Of a DNA stretch of 25,631 nt, positions 16,901 through 22,703 are shown one piece after another. This stretch comes from an uncultured bacterium (GTDB lineage: Bacteria > Bacteroidota > Ignavibacteria > Kapaibacteriales > UBA4661), in the NCBI GenBank assembly GCA_937899715.1, contig CALCNX010000045.1:1-25631 (forward strand). Direction: 5' to 3'. The number at the start of each line of letters is the position of its first letter. Within the stretch, counting starts at the first letter, position 1. The notes under the pieces were generated by a model. It had not been told where the DNA came from. It searched no databases and saw nothing but the letters and a program-made list of their open reading frames with translations. The position numbers and the translations under genes were made by a program.

Positions 16901-19896
16901 ACGCTATTTGCAGTACCGCCGAGGTTCGTTACTGTCACTGCACCACTAGCACCACCAGAGGCGACAACCGCCGTTATCTGATTTGGATTCACTATTGTAT
17001 AGCTCGCCGCCGACACACCACCAAAGCCTACTGTCAGTGGTCCGATAAAATTTGTTCCATTAATTGTCACTGTTGCACCCGATGCTGCGGTTAAAGGTGA
17101 AAAACTTGTAACCGTTGGAGGAGGCGGAATGTATGTGAAGCCTCCCATAGTTGCTGTGCCACCGGGAGTTGTGACCGACACACTACCACTTGTTCCTGAA
17201 GCCACTTGTGCTGTTATTTTTGTTGGCGAAACTATCCAAAAATTTGTTGCGGGCATACCGCCAAAACTAACTGTGGTTGCTCCGGTGAAGCCCGTTCCGT
17301 TAATCGTTACCGAACCTCCAGCTGAACTACTTGTCGGTGTAAAACTTGTTATTGTCGGTATTGGTGCGTTAAATGTAAATCCGGGCAATGTTGCTGTACC
17401 ACCAGCAGTTGTAACTGTAACATTGCCATTTGCACCTACAGAAACAGTCGCAGAGATCTGTGTTGGTGAAATAGTTGTAAATGACGTTACAGAGGTTCCA
17501 CCGAAATCCACAGCCCATACACCAACACCAAAGTTTGTTCCATTAATTGTTATCGTTGCACCTACTCCACCGTTTGTTGGAGTGAAACTTGTAATTGTTG
17601 GCGGAGGAATGAAGGTGAATGCGGCGGCACCACTTGTTATTCCCCCGGGAGTGGTAACGCTAACAGCACCACTGGCACCACTGGAAGAAACAACGGCGGT
17701 GATTTGAGTTGCACTTACTACTGTAAAACTTGCCGCCGCTACGCCACCAAAGCTCACTGCCGTTGCACCCGTGAAGTTTGTGCCATTGATTGTGACCGTT
17801 GCTCCTGATGCTGCTGTTAATGGTGTAAAACTCGTGATGGCAGGTGGAGGAACAAAGGTAAATCCGCTTGCCGTTCCCGTGCCGCCCGGGGTCATAACGA
17901 CCACATTTCCCGAAGCACCACCGGAAGAAACAACGGCGGTGATTTGAGTTGCACTGACGATGGTATAGCTTGCTGCTGCTACGCCACCGAATTTTACCGC
18001 CGTTGCGCCCGTGAAATTTGTTCCATTAATCGTGACCGTTGCGCCCGATGCTGCTGTAGTCGGTCCATAGCCGGCCATCGTTGGTGCAGGAATAAACGTA
18101 AACGCTGTTGCTGCACTTGTGACACCACCCGGTGTCGTTACCGATACGGCACCACTGGCGCCGCTGGAAGAAACTGTTACATTGATTTGATTAGCATTCA
18201 TTGATGTAATGGCTGCTGCCACACCACCCAGAGTCACCGATGTTGCCCCCATAGTAAAATTCGCGCCATTGATTGTCACCGTTGCACCAGCCGCTGCTGT
18301 GGCTGGTGTAAAGCTGCTAATTGTGGGTGCAGGAATGAACGTAAAGGCGGTTGCATCACTCGTCGTTCCGCCCGGAGTGGTGACAGTCACGGCACCGCTT
18401 GCGCCACCTGAAGCAACGACAGCCGTGATTTGATTCGCATTCACGACAGTAAAGCTTGCCGCTGCCACGCCTCCGAAACTCACGGCTGTCGCGCCCGTCA
18501 AGTTTGTTCCGTTAATCGTGACCGTTGCGCCTGACGCTGCTGTCATCGGTGTAGAGCTTGTAATAGTAGGCGGAGGAGTAAAGGTAATAGCTGATGCGCT
18601 ATTTGCACTGCCGCCCGGTGTTGTTACCGCAATTACACCGCTAGCACCGCCGGAGGCTACAACTGCCGTAATCTGTGTTGCGCTCACCACCGTGTAACTT
18701 GCCGCCGCTACGCCTCCAAATGTTACTGTGGTCGCACCCGTCAAGTTTGTGCCATTGATTGTGACTGTTGCGCCCGATGCTGCGGTTGTTGGCGTAAAAC
18801 CTGTAATTGTCGGCGGAGGAGATATTTTACGAACACTATTATTATCTTGATCTCCCACATACAAATTACCATTACTATCCACCGCAACGCCCCGGGTTAC
18901 ATTAAATTGTGCCGCTACTGTAAGCCCGTCAGCAAATCCTGGTCCGCTACCAGCAACTCTTGATGAGAGTCCTGAGGGAGTTATCTTGCGGACACGCGAA
19001 GCATCTGTAACATACACATTGCCGTCATTATCGACAGCACAACCATGGGGATTAACAAACAGTGCCGCCGCTCCAGTACCATCGCTAGTACCTGAAATAC
19101 TACCGGCTAAAGTACTCACATCACCAGTAGAAATATTAATCTTTCGGATGCGGAAATTTCCACTGTCGGTTACATAAAGATTACCTGTGGTAGATTCCAC
19201 TCCCACACTTGTTGGGGCAGAAAAACGCGCATTAACACCAACATCTTCAACAAATCCTGCGCTTCCATTTCCGGCAATGGTTGACACAACTCCGGAAGCA
19301 ATCACGACTCTACGAATACAATGATTGTTAAAATCTGCCACATAGAGGAAATTACCCGATGGATCAACAGCAATACCCATAGGTCCGTTAAATTGCGCAC
19401 CTGCTCCGGTATTGTCGCTATATCCTGCACTACTACCGGCTAACGTTGTCACTACACCTGCTGGGGTGATTTTTCGGATACGATTATTGAGTCTATCGCC
19501 AACATATATATTTCCACCTGCGTCGACCGCCACACCGGTAGGAGCATTAAAACTGGCTGCTGCTCCTGTGCCATCATTATTCCCAGTACCTCCATTTCCG
19601 GCAAGCGTTGTTACCACACCTGCTGGAGTAATTTTTCGGATACAATTATTAAAGCGATCTGCCACATAGACATTGCCAGCGGCATCCACAGCAACTTCTC
19701 GCGGGCTATTAAATTGCGCAGTAGCTCCTGCTCCATCTACTAGCCCAGCAGTACCATTACCCGCAAGTGTTACGACGTTCTGCGCGGTCGCTTGAACACC
19801 TAGCATTAAAAGCATGATAACGAACAAGTACGGAAAGAGTCTCTTTGGTGTCATCGATGGATGTTTTACTGATGAATAATAAAGCATGGCTAACAT
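10966..19896 (-). CDS. Giant secreted NHL and IPT/TIG repeat protein with T9SS sorting domain
   Basis: This 2976-residue protein has a signal peptide (hydrophobic core about 20-35, cleavage near QATAQ, 39). Six NHL-type repeats follow (about 40-355; for example NVYVADRFNNCIRKITPAG), enough for one beta-propeller. About 31 IPT/TIG immunoglobulin-like repeats of about 80 residues follow (about 360-2885), recognised by the recurring TVTINGTNLTGAT...VSFGGVAAASYTVVSATQI pattern in shorter or longer variants. The end (about 2895-2976) is a T9SS type A sorting domain, CYPNPASEYVTISY through GVYPVSVEI to VFVISR. It is therefore probably exported and anchored on the surface by type IX secretion, as an adhesin or matrix protein; the partner is unknown. 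The ATG at 19896 has GGAGG four bases upstream; the ATG at 19854 would give a shorter signal peptide. Ser/Thr/Gly/Ala-rich composition produces long open frames on the opposite strand that are not genes. Confidence 0.92.
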   Translation of the reverse strand: MLAMLYYSSVKHPSMTPKRLFPYLFVIMLLMLGVQATAQNVVTLAGNGTAGLVDGAGATAQFNSPREVAVDAAGNVYVADRFNNCIRKITPAGVVTTLAGNGGTGNNDGTGAAASFNAPTGVAVDAGGNIYVGDRLNNRIRKITPAGVVTTLAGSSAGYSDNTGAGAQFNGPMGIAVDPSGNFLYVADFNNHCIRRVVIASGVVSTIAGNGSAGFVEDVGVNARFSAPTSVGVESTTGNLYVTDSGNFRIRKINISTGDVSTLAGSISGTSDGTGAAALFVNPHGCAVDNDGNVYVTDASRVRKITPSGLSSRVAGSGPGFADGLTVAAQFNVTRGVAVDSNGNLYVGDQDNNSVRKISPPPTITGFTPTTAASGATVTINGTNLTGATTVTFGGVAAASYTVVSATQITAVVASGGASGVIAVTTPGGSANSASAITFTPPPTITSSTPMTAASGATVTINGTNLTGATAVSFGGVAAASFTVVNANQITAVVASGGASGAVTVTTPGGTTSDATAFTFIPAPTISSFTPATAAAGATVTINGANFTMGATSVTLGGVAAAITSMNANQINVTVSSSGASGAVSVTTPGGVTSAATAFTFIPAPTMAGYGPTTAASGATVTINGTNFTGATAVKFGGVAAASYTIVSATQITAVVSSGGASGNVVVMTPGGTGTASGFTFVPPPAITSFTPLTAASGATVTINGTNFTGATAVSFGGVAAASFTVVSATQITAVVSSSGASGAVSVTTPGGITSGAAAFTFIPPPTITSFTPTNGGVGATITINGTNFGVGVWAVDFGGTSVTSFTTISPTQISATVSVGANGNVTVTTAGGTATLPGFTFNAPIPTITSFTPTSSSAGGSVTINGTGFTGATTVSFGGMPATNFWIVSPTKITAQVASGTSGSVSVTTPGGTATMGGFTYIPPPPTVTSFSPLTAASGATVTINGTNFIGPLTVGFGGVSAASYTIVNPNQITAVVASGGASGAVTVTNLGGTANSVGTFTFIPPPTITSFTPLTVVSGATVTINGTNLTGATAVSFGGVAAASYTVVSATQITAVVASGGASGAVTVTAPGGTTGGATAFTFIPPPTITSFTPLTAGSGATVTITGTNLTGATAVSFGGVAAASYTVVSATQITAVVAPGGASGAVTVTAPSGITSGATAFTFIPPPTITSFTPLTAGSGATVTINGTNLTGTTVVSFGGVAAASYTVVSATQIAAVVASGGASGAVTVTAPSGTTSDATAFTFIPPPTISGFLPVAASTGATITINGTNLTGATAVSFGGVAAASYTVVSATQIMAVVAPGGATGNVVVTTPGGTATASGFVFMVNSSITSFTPSSAASGVVITITGLNFSGATAVNFGGVAAASFTIDSPTQISAVVGGGASGNVSVTTPVNTATYGGFTFIPGPVIGSVSPLNAAAGSVVTITGAGLSGATAVSFGGVPAASYTVISPTQITAVVGAGTSGTISVTTPGGTATSSGFVFIPGPIIYSFTPTQGGINTSVMLSGENFIGGMSVRFGGVSNTSLLILSSTQAMVTVGAGASGYVSVTTLGGTDSIPGFTFIPSPTISGFIPSVAASGATVTITGTNFVSVDSVLFGGIAASSFTVLSPTTIKAVVASGGASGNVSVSTIGGMASVYGFTFVSPPTIIGFTPTMGTSGTIIDITGTNFSNVTTVRFGGVSATSYTVVSPTQISAFPGSGASGNVSVTTLGGTALTSGFTFIYPPTITNFTPMSAASGGTVTINGTNFSTATAVSFGGMPATKYTVLSPTQITAVVDNGTSGNVTVTTLGGTTSSGGFSFLASPTLTSFSPTSATAGTIVTLWGSNFQNVTGVFFGGIPATHFTIVSSSQITAVVGIAANGNVTVITDGGIATQKGFTFISTSAGSSPSTSNIITVLSPGVASFTPTMAQAGVMVRITGTNFVNVNGVSFGGIPAASFVVLSPTIIEAVVASGAASGDVSVSTASGMTSLPGFTVVSPPTMTGFLPTITGFNPSLATSGTVVDIIGTHFVNVTKVRFGGIDAASYQVVSASRISAVLGAGASGSVSVTTLDGTASLSGFTVIAPPTLTSFFPTQASSGTMVTISGTNFRDVTGVSFGGVTAASFTVVNVNQIVAVVAGGASGTVTVSSLHGNVSSDGFTFLPPPIITQISPPSALRLATVTLYGANFTGATGVSFGGVVTTKFAVISPTELVVRVPATAVSGSITVTTPNGTGSITGFTVIVPPTIASFTPTNAVTGTPVTIRGTNFTGVTSVSFGGVTAASFTVISPTEIRAIVGLGASGDVMVTSTVGTSSVSGFTFIDSPTMVSFEPHSAGAGTIVSIRGTNFSGVVSVSFGGVAARPFTVISPTEIRAVVGAGASGDVVVNTTRGTASAAGFTYISAPTITGFTPASAFAGSTVTITGTNFTGVSSVSFGGVTAASFTVISPTEIRAVVGVGSGGVVTVVASGGTVSSENTPGRTFVFLSLPDTSGSVTPGNSLLPPTVRGFSPAVAGKDRVVTILGTNFSNVSSVKFGGTEASRFTIVSPSQLTAVVSSGASGEVAVTNGAGTGRLTGFTFVPSPRIASFTPESGAVGTLLTIRGNQFSRVNRVLIGGVSVPFVVNNGGEISVTIPLSGVSSGFITLVSPGGISVSSQSFEFTPPPSITSASISQSRQGVILRITGANFLGATTVTIGETEVAFTVLASSDMTASVPSGVLPTDTVRVCTPGGMAVSVGAPVLPSITGISPERGTPGTRVVVSGRELRGTTQVSIGGVLVPFVILPSGEVALTIPPSEVSGIIGLTTPFGVVTTTSSFSFIGSYPTIVSLSPTRGDVGTEVRITGENLGSPLGVYIGGKSLAFRSVSPTEVQVTIPTSGAVSGNVVVVTPSGIAISDEQFIVTQGGVLPSSITTVQARCYPNPASEYVTISYIVEQSPKDVVVRVFDASGRVLNVLPQGTQEAGEHFVSMSVKNLSSGVYPVSVEIEDRRLHTVFVISR
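11010..11250 (-). other. T9SS type A C-terminal sorting domain of the giant protein
   Basis: This is the last roughly 80 residues of the repeat protein. They show the start motif YPNPASEYVTI, a middle strand with VVVRVFDASGRVL, the GVYPVSVEI strand and a basic tail near the end. In Bacteroidota such domains direct outer-membrane translocation and are usually cleaved and replaced by an anchor. No T9SS component gene lies in the window, so the machinery must be elsewhere. Confidence 0.85.
16141..16869. repeat. Near-identical 243-bp tandem repeats coding IPT/TIG modules
   Basis: Three consecutive units start at 16141, 16384 and 16627 with an exact 243-bp (81-codon) period, and a fourth begins at about 16870. 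They differ by only scattered bases, whereas repeats further toward the C terminus (11300-14000) have diverged widely. This points to recent amplification of modules inside the giant gene. Such tracts are also where assemblies collapse, so the copy number should be treated with caution. Confidence 0.8.
18830..19780 (-). other. NHL-repeat beta-propeller region of the giant protein
   Basis: Six repeats contain the NHL core: GNVYVADRFNNCIRK, GNIYVGDRLNNRIRK, YVADFNNHCIRR, YVTDSGNFRIRK, YVTDASRVRK and YVGDQDNNSVRK. They are separated by TLAGNG-type strands. Six such blades usually close one propeller. It precedes the IPT/TIG stalk, so it could be the exposed ligand-binding head of the surface protein. 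Confidence 0.8.
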
Positions 19897-19949
19897 TTAA
19901 CCTCCGCAAAATTACACTGTTTGTGAATATAGCGCATATACAGTCGTCC

Positions 19950-19979
19950 GAACAGTCCTTTTTTTCGGATGAACTGTCC
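19950..19979. promoter_or_regulatory. Pair of GAACxGTCC direct repeats upstream of the giant gene
   Basis: GAACAGTCC (19950-19958) and GAACTGTCC (19971-19979) are direct repeats whose starts are 21 bp apart, two helical turns. They lie 54 to 83 bp before the giant gene start at 19896. That placement suits a dimeric regulator binding one DNA face. The repeats are short and could be chance. No other recognisable element is seen in 19897-20093. Confidence 0.3.
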
Positions 19980-20093
19980 GCGTTAGCAAACCTGTCAATA
20001 TTTAGAAGAACTCGAGATTCGTACGACCTTGCGTAATAGATCATCTCCAACATATTTTCTCGTGTCTGTTTTTTGATTGTTGAGCGGCGTATT

Positions 20094-20544
20094 TCAGGAT
20101 TTCCAGTACTGAAGTTTGATGATATTGCCATCTACATCTTGTGAATAAACAAAGGTGAATATGCCAACATTTTTCACCTCCGTTTGTACTAATTCACCTA
20201 TCTGCGAACCACCATTTGCCAAGACCTTCTCCAACATTTCTTGAATAGTATCAACATTGAAGGCAATATGACCGAATCCTTTACGATTAGCTAGTGGAAT
20301 AGGCTGGGGTGCATTGCTATCATACTGAAAAATCTCTAGTGTTGATAGATTATCAGCCTATCCGGGAAGGGCTAAATGCATTCCAGCTATATGAGCATTA
20401 GGTATAGACGTAGCTTTGTCGAGCCATTCGCCTCGTAAATCTCTTTCGGGATAAATGTGTTTGCAGTCAAAGACATTGATATAGAAGGTTGCGAGACGCT
20501 TCCAATCATCGGTGATAATACTTAGTATGAACAAATGTGGTCAT
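20094..20544 (-). pseudogene. VOC superfamily (glyoxalase/bleomycin-resistance-like) pseudogene
   Basis: On the minus strand an ATG at 20544 begins MTTFVHT, a typical VOC start. The frame then shifts by one near 20515-20524 and continues as ITDDWKRLATFYINVFDCK. It is interrupted by TAG at 20358-20360 (after HLALPG) and resumes with NLSTLEIFQYDS, then FGHIAFNVDTIQEMLEKVL, then YSQDVDGNIIKLQYW, ending at TGA 20094-20096. The total of 451 bases (3n+1) fits a single-base shift. These segments match one VOC-fold domain of about 150 residues, which would bind a metal and act on a small molecule. Two independent lesions make it a pseudogene unless both are sequencing errors. Confidence 0.75.
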
Positions 20545-20670
20545 TGTAGTTACTGCGAAGGTTTCAAAAAAATGGAGAGAAGCTCAGGCTTTCCTAGTAG
20601 AATTGCCGTCGGTAGGTATTCAAAATCGATATAGTTCTAAAAAATAGCGTGACAACCGAAACACCTTCAC

Positions 20671-21057
20671 TTATACTAATTCAGGCTCGCTCATAAGATA
20701 GCCTTGTGCTTCATCAAGCGTTGCGAATGCAGGGAAATATCGCATAAAACCCAGAAGCATAAGTACCCGACGGAAAGCATCGTTCAGATGAACAAAGATT
20801 ACTTGCCCACGATTTTTCTCCATCGTTTCAAGCAACGACATAAAAACCCCGACCCCAGCGCTTGATACATAGGAAACATCGGCAACATCAAAGACAATGC
20901 AATGTGAATTATAATCTTCTATTACTTTTCGCGATCCGATCAGTACATCTTCCGATGTATCCAAATCAATAACACCGCTAATTTTGAGAATAGCAAGAAC
21001 TTTATTCGCGACCAAAAGGTCAAGTTCCATATTTTCGGTTTGCATGAGATTAGTCAT
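20671..21057 (-). CDS. STAS-domain anti-sigma-factor antagonist (RsbV/SpoIIAA-like)
   Basis: This 128-residue single STAS domain would be switched by serine phosphorylation and would bind its partner kinase when dephosphorylated. The phosphorylation segment is DVADVSYVSSAGVGVF; S66 aligns with Ser58 of Bacillus SpoIIAA, which suggests the site is kept. An N-terminal strand block, LAILKISGVIDLDT, and the final helix region, LLGFMRYFPAFATLDEAQGYL, complete the fold. TAGGA lies about eight bases upstream of the ATG at 21057. The gene is last of three on this strand, 84 bp after the RsbW-like gene, and has a close paralogue at 25087-25458. Confidence 0.9.
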   Translation of the reverse strand: MTNLMQTENMELDLLVANKVLAILKISGVIDLDTSEDVLIGSRKVIEDYNSHCIVFDVADVSYVSSAGVGVFMSLLETMEKNRGQVIFVHLNDAFRRVLMLLGFMRYFPAFATLDEAQGYLMSEPELV

Positions 21058-21141
21058 TTTAACGTCCTAAAGAGAAAATAAGTAGATTGTAAATTCAATA
21101 GTGGCTACAAGAGTTTATAAAGTGCACATCGCAAGTATTTT

Positions 21142-21780
21142 TCAGTACTCAGAGAGCTGCTGCATTTTTTTGTAGTACCGAGAAATATCCTCGTCATAGT
21201 ATTTGGTCATTGTTATTTTGTTAAACTTTCCCGGCTCGGAAACATAGTTTACTTCGTCCATCACTTGCCGAACAAGATATACTCCCATTCCTCCTAGATG
21301 AGTTACAGCGGCCTGACGTAGCTCGTCCAGTGAACCATAACGCCCGGCTTTTTGAAAATTGTATGTTCTTCCCCGCTCACCGGCATCCTCAATAACGATA
21401 GTAATTTTCTGTACATCCAGTGTAAAATGGTAATGAATATCCGCTTCGTGTCTATTGATAAATGAGTGTTCGATGATATTACCGGTGATTTCTTCAAGTG
21501 CCAAACGAATATCAATGAAAAGCACTTGTGAGAGCAACGGTTTTAGCAACTCTTCGAGCCGACGCATGATAAAAGCCGGCTTCAGTGGGTGAGGCATATT
21601 ATGAGTTTTGAAAGAAAAAGATAGTCCCATACTTCGTGCTATTTCCTGAACAAGCTGTTCACCTAATTCTTTCCTCTCCTCATCAGCTAATGAGTTATCG
21701 ACAGAATATACCTCAGACGACAATTGGGAAACAAACTGTTCCAATATTGATTGAATAGGTATAAGATGTTGACTGTTCAT
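21142..21780 (-). CDS. RsbW/SpoIIAB-like serine kinase, HATPase_c
   Basis: This 212-residue protein has an N-terminal helical region (about 1-65) that is not part of the kinase fold, followed by a GHKL ATPase domain. The N box, LEEITGNIIEHSF, has E97 and N101 in the spacing of RsbW/SpoIIAB (catalytic Glu, Mg-ATP-binding Asn). The G1 motif is IEDAGERG (D132, G134) and the G2 motif is HLGGMGVYLV (G163, G164, G166), so it looks able to bind ATP and phosphorylate a STAS protein, most simply the adjacent one. A consensus AGGAGG lies seven bases before the ATG. It lies 63 bp downstream of the CI-type HTH gene. No sigma factor gene is nearby, so the sequestered partner is unknown; the HTH protein is the best candidate by context. 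Confidence 0.88.
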   Translation of the reverse strand: MNSQHLIPIQSILEQFVSQLSSEVYSVDNSLADEERKELGEQLVQEIARSMGLSFSFKTHNMPHPLKPAFIMRRLEELLKPLLSQVLFIDIRLALEEITGNIIEHSFINRHEADIHYHFTLDVQKITIVIEDAGERGRTYNFQKAGRYGSLDELRQAAVTHLGGMGVYLVRQVMDEVNYVSEPGKFNKITMTKYYDEDISRYYKKMQQLSEY

Positions 21781-21843
21781 AAAAACGCCTCCTATGTAAG
21801 AATAATGATAAATAAGAACAATGAAACTGCATCTCTCATTGTT

Positions 21844-22146
21844 CTAGACAGAAGAAGAAAATGTTTTCTGTAAAGGAATACTCCGCTTCCTGTCAGTTAT
21901 GCTCTGCCGTGATAGAGTATCAAAGAGCGGCTCACCTTCTCCGGTAAGAATATAGTGCAGATTCAATCCCCTCTCTCCACATTTTTGAACAATAACAGCA
22001 TAGCGTATTGTATTGCGGGTTTTCCAATTCGCTAATGTTGATGGATGGATACCAAAAAACCGTGCGCACTCGGCGTCGGTTTTCAATAAGCACACCTGCT
22101 TTAGACGGCAAATAATATCTGACATTGAAAGTATCATCTGAGTCAT
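21844..22146 (-). CDS. CI-repressor-type HTH protein, no protease domain
   Basis: This 100-residue protein consists of the N-terminal domain of phage CI-like repressors (Phage_CI_repr family). It shows KTDAECARFFGI (22-33), HPSTLANWKTRNTI (34-47) with the helix-turn-helix, then LHYILTGEGEP (63-73), the classical end of this domain. The C-terminal dimerisation/LexA-like peptidase part of true CI is absent, replaced by about 27 polar residues. There are no phage genes around it. The homologous domain at 24029 is fused directly to an RsbW-like domain, which suggests this protein works with the RsbW-like protein encoded 63 bp downstream. It may bind the AT-rich intergenic region upstream. Two further ATGs at 22137 and 22125 are possible starts. 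Confidence 0.88.
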   Translation of the reverse strand: MTQMILSMSDIICRLKQVCLLKTDAECARFFGIHPSTLANWKTRNTIRYAVIVQKCGERGLNLHYILTGEGEPLFDTLSRQSITDRKRSIPLQKTFSSSV

Positions 22147-22182
22147 AGAGTAAATGAAATTATATCAATAATTACGAGTTTT

Positions 22183-22212
22183 TTGCAATATACTAAATGA
22201 AAATATATTTGC
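22183..22212 (+). promoter_or_regulatory. Promoter-like TTG-N19-TATATTTG
   Basis: TTG (22183-22185) and TATATTTG (22205-22212) match the Bacteroidota -33/-7 consensus with a 19-bp spacer. It reads toward the receiver-kinase gene but would leave a leader of nearly 480 bases. In AT-rich DNA a chance match is quite possible. Confidence 0.3.
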
Positions 22213-22280
22213 AATATGAAAATTTTTAGATTTCAATATATTTACTTTTTGTAAGTTATCTAGTTATTTGATTATAAAAA

Positions 22281-22308
22281 CTTTAATATATAAATATTTA
22301 TATTAAAG
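22281..22308. promoter_or_regulatory. Perfect 10-bp inverted repeat, candidate operator
   Basis: The arms CTTTAATATA and TATATTAAAG are exact reverse complements around an 8-bp centre. Symmetric sites of this size suit a dimeric HTH protein. It lies between the two operons that each encode a CI-type HTH protein and just upstream of a promoter-like match. The link to those proteins is inference. Confidence 0.45.
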
Positions 22309-22329
22309 CGCTCTTTGATGATTTTATTT

Positions 22330-22359
22330 TTGTGATTATATTTTCAAAATGTATATTTG
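22330..22359 (+). promoter_or_regulatory. Promoter-like TTG-N19-TATATTTG, second copy
   Basis: TTG (22330-22332) and TATATTTG (22352-22359) again show 19-bp spacing, the same geometry as the match at 22183. It begins 22 bp past the inverted repeat and points toward the plus-strand operon, leaving a leader of about 340 bases before the ATG at 22704. Confidence 0.35.
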
Positions 22360-22703
22360 CAAAAAAAATTACTGCACATACCTTATCTTTCTAAAAACCA
22401 TTATACCCTCAATTCAACCACAAAGAGCTTTTCCATAGTTGATGGTTCTTCTCTACATAATTCAACGTAGTAAACGGCATTTTTCATACGGAGTGCGAAT
22501 TTCAGATTATTTTGTTTGTGGTATGGTATTCTTTGGAAAATATTAGAACGAATGCTTGGTGGTGCACGGCAGAAGTAAAAGAGTTATGGACGGCAGCATT
22601 TCGGGTAGTAGTAGGTATGATGACGCAACAGATTCTCTCTTAACTTTCTAGTAAGCATAGTTGATAGCGAGGAATATCAAATCACATATTCAGATACAAT
22701 CTC

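Larger units (their letters stand above)
22147..22703. promoter_or_regulatory. AT-rich divergent intergenic region
   Basis: These 557 bp separate the two divergent signalling operons. About 22150-22370 is extremely AT-rich compared with the rest of the window. It contains repeated TTGCAATAT and ATATTTGC elements (near 22183, 22205, 22352), an inverted repeat and two promoter-like matches, listed separately. The part from 22370 to 22700 is of ordinary composition. No coding remnant or RNA gene was recognised there. Confidence 0.6.

Noticed and set aside
11228..18433. Many long plus-strand open frames opposite the giant repeat gene
   Set aside because: They recur in step with the repeats, have Cys/Arg-rich or Pro/Val/Thr-rich composition mirroring the opposite strand, match no family, and lack starts with ribosome sites. 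They are antisense shadows.
19907..19914. TAATTTTG on the minus strand as the promoter of the giant gene
   Set aside because: It matches TAnnTTTG, but there is no TTG at the right distance and it would start transcription within or next to the ribosome site of the chosen start codon.
19757..20131. Minus-strand frame of 124 codons overlapping the start of the giant gene
   Set aside because: It overlaps the signal-peptide region in another frame and the end of the VOC pseudogene, and has no family pattern.
21844..22146. Prophage repressor marking an integrated phage
   Set aside because: No phage structural, integrase or lysis genes are nearby, and the CI-type domain recurs fused to a signalling domain in the neighbouring operon, so it belongs to the partner-switching module.
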